A stretch of DNA of 54,223 nucleotides from Terribacillus halophilus (GTDB lineage: Bacteria > Bacillota > Bacilli > Bacillales > Amphibacillaceae): assembly GCF_900101385.1 (NCBI RefSeq), contig NZ_FMZB01000016.1, positions 1 through 54,223 on the forward strand, in the 5' to 3' direction. A model generated the notes under the pieces. The model was given only the letters and a program-made list of their open reading frames with translations, made no database searches and had not been told where the DNA came from. The translations under genes were made by a program, and so were the position numbers. This document shows positions 50,472 to 54,223 of this stretch, piece by piece. Position 1 is the stretch's first letter. Every line of letters starts with the position of its first letter.

Positions 50472-51586
50472 AAAAGCTGACGATCATACTGATAAGCTGT
50501 ACGCTTATATTATCAGGTTGCTGGGATATGAGGGAGTTTAAGGAAGTGAAACTGGGCATTACAGCTGCTTATGATCTGACGGATGATGGTGTCTATACGA
50601 ATACGATACTCATACCGAATGTACAGAACAGTGCCCAAGGACCCGGGCAGGAATCAACCCAATTCCTGACGGCAACCGGAAGTACAGCCTCCGAAGCACG
50701 AACGAATATCGACAGGAGATTATCCTCTACTTACAGCCCGGCCCAGCTTGATGTGTTACTTTTTGGAGATAAGCTTGCCCGTCAGGATATTTATCCGTAT
50801 GTGGATGCTTATTACCGCGATCCAAGAATGCATCTCGATGTAGTACCCGTGGTGGTCAAGGGGAATGCAGAACAAGCGCTAAAAGTGGTTCCTAAATCGG
50901 AGATACGTCCGAGTGAATATATAGAAGGAATAATTGAATCGGAAGTCGAGACAACGAACACGCTCGAGACCAGTTTGCAGGCGATAGGTTCGGAGCTTTA
51001 TGAGGAAGGGGAAGATTTTGCCTTACCGCTCTTGCAAGTCGGGGACGGAGGCAAGACAGTATCTTATGAAGGATTGGCGCTTTTCCATGGATCAAGTTAT
51101 ACCGGTAAGGATATCCCGTTCGGTCATACGACACTCTTCTTGCTGATGAAGAGGGTGAAGGGGAAGGTGGCACGAATCACAGTGAAAATATTTGATGGGG
51201 AGAAACCTGAAACGAATAACAATACAACCATAAATATCGAGGACTATTCGAGTAAAATTAAAACCAAACCAGATAAACAGAACAAAGTCAGAGCGGACAT
51301 TACAATGGATGTAACGGTAATGATCCAAGAATACCCACAGGATCATCTCAGTTTAAGTAAATTGCCTGAAGTCAAAAAGAACCTGGAACAGGCATTGACT
51401 GATCAGGCCAAGGAAACTATCCGCATTATTCAAGAGGCAAATAGCGATGTATTCGGAATTGGTCGCAGTATCTATGGTCACTATCCTGACTATTGGAAGA
51501 AACTTGATTGGGAGCAGGATTTCAAAAATATAAAAATTGAGCCGCATATTCGTGTAAACATCCGTTCTCGCGGAATTTTCAGATAA
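50468..51586 (+). CDS. Spore germinant receptor lipoprotein subunit C (Ger(x)C family)
   Basis: A 372-residue lipoprotein. Signal MKKLTIILISCTLILSGC ends in a lipobox with Cys18, followed by WDMREFKEV, typical of GerC. Domain features include LDVLLFGDKLARQDIYPYVDAYYRDPR and the C-terminal YGHYPDYWKKLDWEQDFKNI. AAAAAGGAGG precedes the ATG. It is last in the three-gene receptor operon; no clear terminator is seen before yhbH. Confidence 0.92.
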   Translation: MKKLTIILISCTLILSGCWDMREFKEVKLGITAAYDLTDDGVYTNTILIPNVQNSAQGPGQESTQFLTATGSTASEARTNIDRRLSSTYSPAQLDVLLFGDKLARQDIYPYVDAYYRDPRMHLDVVPVVVKGNAEQALKVVPKSEIRPSEYIEGIIESEVETTNTLETSLQAIGSELYEEGEDFALPLLQVGDGGKTVSYEGLALFHGSSYTGKDIPFGHTTLFLLMKRVKGKVARITVKIFDGEKPETNNNTTINIEDYSSKIKTKPDKQNKVRADITMDVTVMIQEYPQDHLSLSKLPEVKKNLEQALTDQAKETIRIIQEANSDVFGIGRSIYGHYPDYWKKLDWEQDFKNIKIEPHIRVNIRSRGIFR

Positions 51587-51668
51587 TTTATCGCTTTTCT
51601 ATAGTTTGTTTAATCAATGCCAGCACTTCCGCATAAGATAGACTAATTATCTTAAGGGAGGCTGGCAG

Positions 51669-52832
51669 ATGAGCGATTCCAATCATTTTGCAGTGTCGGA
51701 AGAAGACTGGTCCCTCCACCGAAAAGGATATGATGATCAAAAGCGGCATCAGGAGAAGGTCCAGGAAGTATTGAAGAACAAGCTGCCCGATTTGATCACG
51801 GAAGAAAATATTATCATGTCAAATGGGAAGGATCTGATCAAGATACCGATCAGATCATTGGATGAATACAAAATCCGTTATAGTCAGGACAAGAATAAGC
51901 ATGCAGGCCAAGGAAAGGGCGGCAGTAAAGTCGGTGATGTCCTCGGTCGTGCCGGCGGTCAGCAGAAAGCACCCGGAAAAGGTCAAGGTGAAGCTGGAGA
52001 TCAGCCTGGTCAGGACTATTACGAAGCTGAAGTATCTTTTGAAGAACTGGAAGAGAATTTCTACAGTCAGCTGGAGCTGCCGAACCTGGAACAAAAAGAT
52101 GAAAAGCAGATGATCGTGACGGATATTGCGTTCCACGATATCCGCAAGACAGGGCTTGTCGGGAATATCGACAAAAAAAGAACGATGCTCGAGGCATTCA
52201 AACGAAATGCGCTTGGCGGTACTGCTGCATTCGCTCCAATCTATCCTGAAGATGTACGCTATAAGACTTGGGACACAATTGAAAAACCTGATTCGAAAGC
52301 CGTCGTTCTTGCAATGCTCGATACTAGCGGCAGTATGGGAAATTGGGAAAAATACGTCGCAAGAAGTTTTTTCTTTTGGATGACACGCTTTCTCCGGACA
52401 AAATATGAGACGGTAGATATTGAATTCATAGCTCATCATACCGAAGCAAATGTCGTTGACGAAGAATCCTTTTTCTCGAAAGGGGAAAGTGGGGGTACCA
52501 TCTGTTCCTCAGCCTATAAAAAAGCATTACAGCTGATCGATGAAAAATACCCGCCATCGGCATACAATATTTACCCCTTCCATTTTTCGGACGGGGATAA
52601 CCTCACTTCTGATAATGGCCGCTGTGTCGGTCTCATCAATCAGCTGCTTGAGAAATCAAGTATGTTCGGATACGGGGAAGTGAACCAATATAATCGCCAT
52701 TCCACACTGATGCAAATATTCCGCAAGATGGAACACCCCAAATTCAGATATTATGTCCTGCGTAAAAAAACCGATGTATTTTATGCCATGCAGCGCTTTT
52801 TCTCGAATGAGGAAACCGAAGTTTCTGTCTGA
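51669..52832 (+). CDS. yhbH: Sporulation protein YhbH (DUF444)
   Basis: A 387-residue protein close in length to B. subtilis YhbH. The C-terminal half is a von Willebrand A-like domain with the metal site [12 protein letters not shown] (about residues 217-228) and [13 protein letters not shown]. The N-terminal half is charged, with a Gly/Gln-rich linker. Family members act with PrkA in sporulation. GGGAGG precedes ATG 51669. It stands about 16 kb from prkA here. Confidence 0.93.
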   Translation: MSDSNHFAVSEEDWSLHRKGYDDQKRHQEKVQEVLKNKLPDLITEENIIMSNGKDLIKIPIRSLDEYKIRYSQDKNKHAGQGKGGSKVGDVLGRAGGQQKAPGKGQGEAGDQPGQDYYEAEVSFEELEENFYSQLELPNLEQKDEKQMIVTDIAFHDIRKTGLVGNIDKKRTMLEAFKRNALGGTAAFAPIYPEDVRYKTWDTIEKPDSKAVVLAMLDTSGSMGNWEKYVARSFFFWMTRFLRTKYETVDIEFIAHHTEANVVDEESFFSKGESGGTICSSAYKKALQLIDEKYPPSAYNIYPFHFSDGDNLTSDNGRCVGLINQLLEKSSMFGYGEVNQYNRHSTLMQIFRKMEHPKFRYYVLRKKTDVFYAMQRFFSNEETEVSV

Positions 52833-52863
52833 AACAGCAGTGATTCCACTGCTGTTCTTTTTT
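52832..52863 (+). terminator. Terminator of yhbH
   Basis: AACAGCAGTG (52833-52842) pairs perfectly with CACTGCTGTT (52847-52856) around ATTC, followed by a T-rich stretch. Confidence 0.9.
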
Positions 52864-53045
52864 GGTTTCTGGAAATAATGTAACCAAAAAAGCATATATT
52901 GGTCATATGCCAAAAAGCCCTTTCTTTTTTCTAAGATATCCTTTAGGATAGAGAAGGCGATAAAATGTTTCGTTTATATTACAAATAAATTACAGATATA
53001 TTAAATAGAGAAGTGCTTTTAATGGGAAAGGGAAGGATTTACAAC

Positions 53046-54125
53046 ATGAAGGAAAAACGGATTCTATTTACGGGGGGCGGCACTGCCGGCCATGTAATCG
53101 TGAACGTGGCCTTGATTCCTGTATTCAGACAGGAAGGGTGGAAGATCGATTACATTGGTTCAAAGAAAGGAATAGAGCGTGATCTGATTGAGCCGATGGA
53201 AGGCGTGACATATCACAGCATTTCTACCGGTAAATTAAGACGTTATATGTCCAAGGAGAACTTCAAGGATCCTTTCAAAGTAATGAAAGGGACCATGCAG
53301 GCTTATCGGATTATAGGAAAAGTGAAGCCGGATGTCATCTTCTCCAAGGGCGGATTCGTTTCGGTGCCGGTGCTGTTTGCGTCTTGGCTGCGCCATATTC
53401 CTGCTGTCATCCATGAATCGGACATTACACCGGGATTGGCGAATAAGCTGGCGATGCCATTTGCCAAGAAAATAGTGACGACATTTGCAGAAACGGTATC
53501 CCATGTCTCTGCCAAGAAAGCAGAATGGGTCGGAGCGGTCGTCCGTGATGAGCTGATTCAAGGGAATCGACGAGTTGGTTTGGAGAATCTGGGCTTTTCA
53601 CCTGATAAAGCTGTTTTGCTGATCATGGGAGGAAGCGGTGGATCTCAAGTGATCAACGAAGCAGTCCGCTCCAGTTTGGACACCTTACTCCAAGAATTTC
53701 AGATCATCCACATTTGCGGTAAGGATCAGCTGGATGAGGCAATCAAAAAAGATGGCTACGTGCAATTCGAATATGTGAACGAAGGTTTGAATGATTTGTT
53801 CGCAGCTTCTGATTTTGTACTGTCGCGTGCTGGGTCCAATGCTATTTTCGAATTCTTGGCGCTGCGCAAGCCGATGCTGCTGGTGCCATTATCCAAGAAA
53901 GCCAGCCGTGGAGATCAGCTGCTTAATGCGAGCTCCTTCAAGAAACAAGGTTATGCGGATGTCTTGGAAGAAGAAGATTTGACAAGTGCGTCCTTGATTC
54001 AGCATTTGCAGGATCTCAAAGAACATAAAAATGAAATCTTGCGTGCAATGAGTCATTATGAAAGCCAAGAAGCAAAACAACGTGTAATTGAAATCATAAA
54101 AGAACATGCAAAAAAAACCAACTGA
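53046..54125 (+). CDS. murG: UDP-GlcNAc--undecaprenyl-PP-MurNAc-pentapeptide GlcNAc transferase (MurG family)
   Basis: A 359-residue GT28 glycosyltransferase. FTGGGTAGHVIVNVALIP (about residues 8-25) is the N-terminal lipid-acceptor loop; KGGFVSVPVLFASW, IPAVIHESDITPGLANK, LIMGGSGGSQVIN, and LSRAGSNAIFEFLALRKPMLLVPL give the UDP-GlcNAc site. It makes lipid II at the inner face of the membrane. ATG 53046 follows GGGAAGG; the frame is open from 53013. It stands alone, not in a division cluster, so it may be a second MurG or the only one, moved. The IS3-like end begins three bases after its stop. Confidence 0.9.
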   Translation: MKEKRILFTGGGTAGHVIVNVALIPVFRQEGWKIDYIGSKKGIERDLIEPMEGVTYHSISTGKLRRYMSKENFKDPFKVMKGTMQAYRIIGKVKPDVIFSKGGFVSVPVLFASWLRHIPAVIHESDITPGLANKLAMPFAKKIVTTFAETVSHVSAKKAEWVGAVVRDELIQGNRRVGLENLGFSPDKAVLLIMGGSGGSQVINEAVRSSLDTLLQEFQIIHICGKDQLDEAIKKDGYVQFEYVNEGLNDLFAASDFVLSRAGSNAIFEFLALRKPMLLVPLSKKASRGDQLLNASSFKKQGYADVLEEEDLTSASLIQHLQDLKEHKNEILRAMSHYESQEAKQRVIEIIKEHAKKTN

Positions 54126-54127
54126 CA

Positions 54128-54223
54128 TGGGACTGACCCCATAGGCTGAGACAAATAAAAAACACCTTCAAGGTTGAAAACGGATGATTGTTATCCGAAA
54201 TAATACTTGGAGGTGTTTTTTCT
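54128..54223 (+). mobile_element. Left end of an IS3-like insertion sequence (partial, runs off the window)
   Basis: TGGGACTGACCCC at 54128-54140 looks like an IS3/IS150-type terminus; GAGACA and an A-run follow. AACACCTTCAAG (54161-54172) pairs with CTTGGAGGTGTT (54206-54217; one G-U), with an inner stem CGGAT (54181-54185) and ATCCG (54193-54197). The stem contains GGAGG, the probable transposase Shine-Dalgarno. The same layout occurs, inverted, at 1-95. Confidence 0.55.

Overview
The window is a stretch of chromosome from an endospore-forming member of the Bacillaceae with moderate G+C content. The evidence is the glcU-gdh pair, prkA and yhbH, a tricistronic GerA-type germinant receptor, cydABCD, odhAB, queG-yhbB-trmL and AGGAGG-type ribosome binding sites. 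A halotolerant genus such as Terribacillus or Oceanobacillus would fit, but that is an impression only. No rRNA, tRNA or CRISPR array was seen.

Layout. 1-95 and 54128-54223 look like outward-facing left ends of two related IS3-like insertion sequences, so the window may be a contig bounded by repeats. 268-6944 holds an orphan PTS EIIC with a perfect cre site, an unknown winged-helix-like protein, several very small membrane proteins, a GNAT, an RsbR-like STAS protein, a YitT-type membrane protein and a YhdH/YhfP-type oxidoreductase. 7194-10982 is a visibly more AT-rich operon: fructose-family PTS IIA and IIBC, class II aldolase, DeoR regulator. 11250-12952 is a GNAT / DUF4177 / GNAT / nucleotidyltransferase cluster. 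13044-19036 is cydABCD behind two Rex-like operators. 19038-20796 is glcU-gdh behind a SigG-like promoter. 20794-23516 (minus strand) holds an SDR, a YfcE-type phosphoesterase and a MurA paralogue whose catalytic Cys is replaced by Asp, preceded by a short upstream ORF. 23737-26791 has a TVP38-type membrane protein, D-amino-acid aminotransferase, a promoter-leader-terminator unit (sRNA or attenuator) and queG.

26815-29653 is a patch of decayed genes around a VOC protein and a WYL regulator, inserted between queG and yhbB. 29654-33625 carries an NfrA-like nitroreductase, yhbB, trmL, an XRE regulator, a candidate cyclic-di-GMP (GEMM-I-like) leader and an HD-GYP protein. prkA follows at 33718. 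prkA and yhbH (51669), next to each other in B. subtilis as I recall, are here separated by about 16 kb. That insert holds a TauE/SafE exporter with a divergent LysR regulator, a 1922-residue wall-anchored lamin-tail/phosphoesterase protein ending in an LPDTA sorting signal, odhAB and the ger operon. The window closes with a MurG-type glycosyltransferase directly against the right IS end.

Functional themes. Sporulation and germination genes recur (glcU-gdh, prkA, yhbH, ger). Carbon catabolite control is suggested by cre sites before the EIIC gene, the PTS operon and odhA. Redox control is suggested by the Rex boxes before cydA. Two extra peptidoglycan-precursor enzymes (MurA-like with Asp, MurG-like) lie outside a division/cell-wall cluster. 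The most interesting non-coding signals are the possible GEMM-like leader before the HD-GYP gene, the leader RNA before queG, the hairpin covering the prkA ribosome binding site, and matching SD-sequestering hairpins in the two IS ends.
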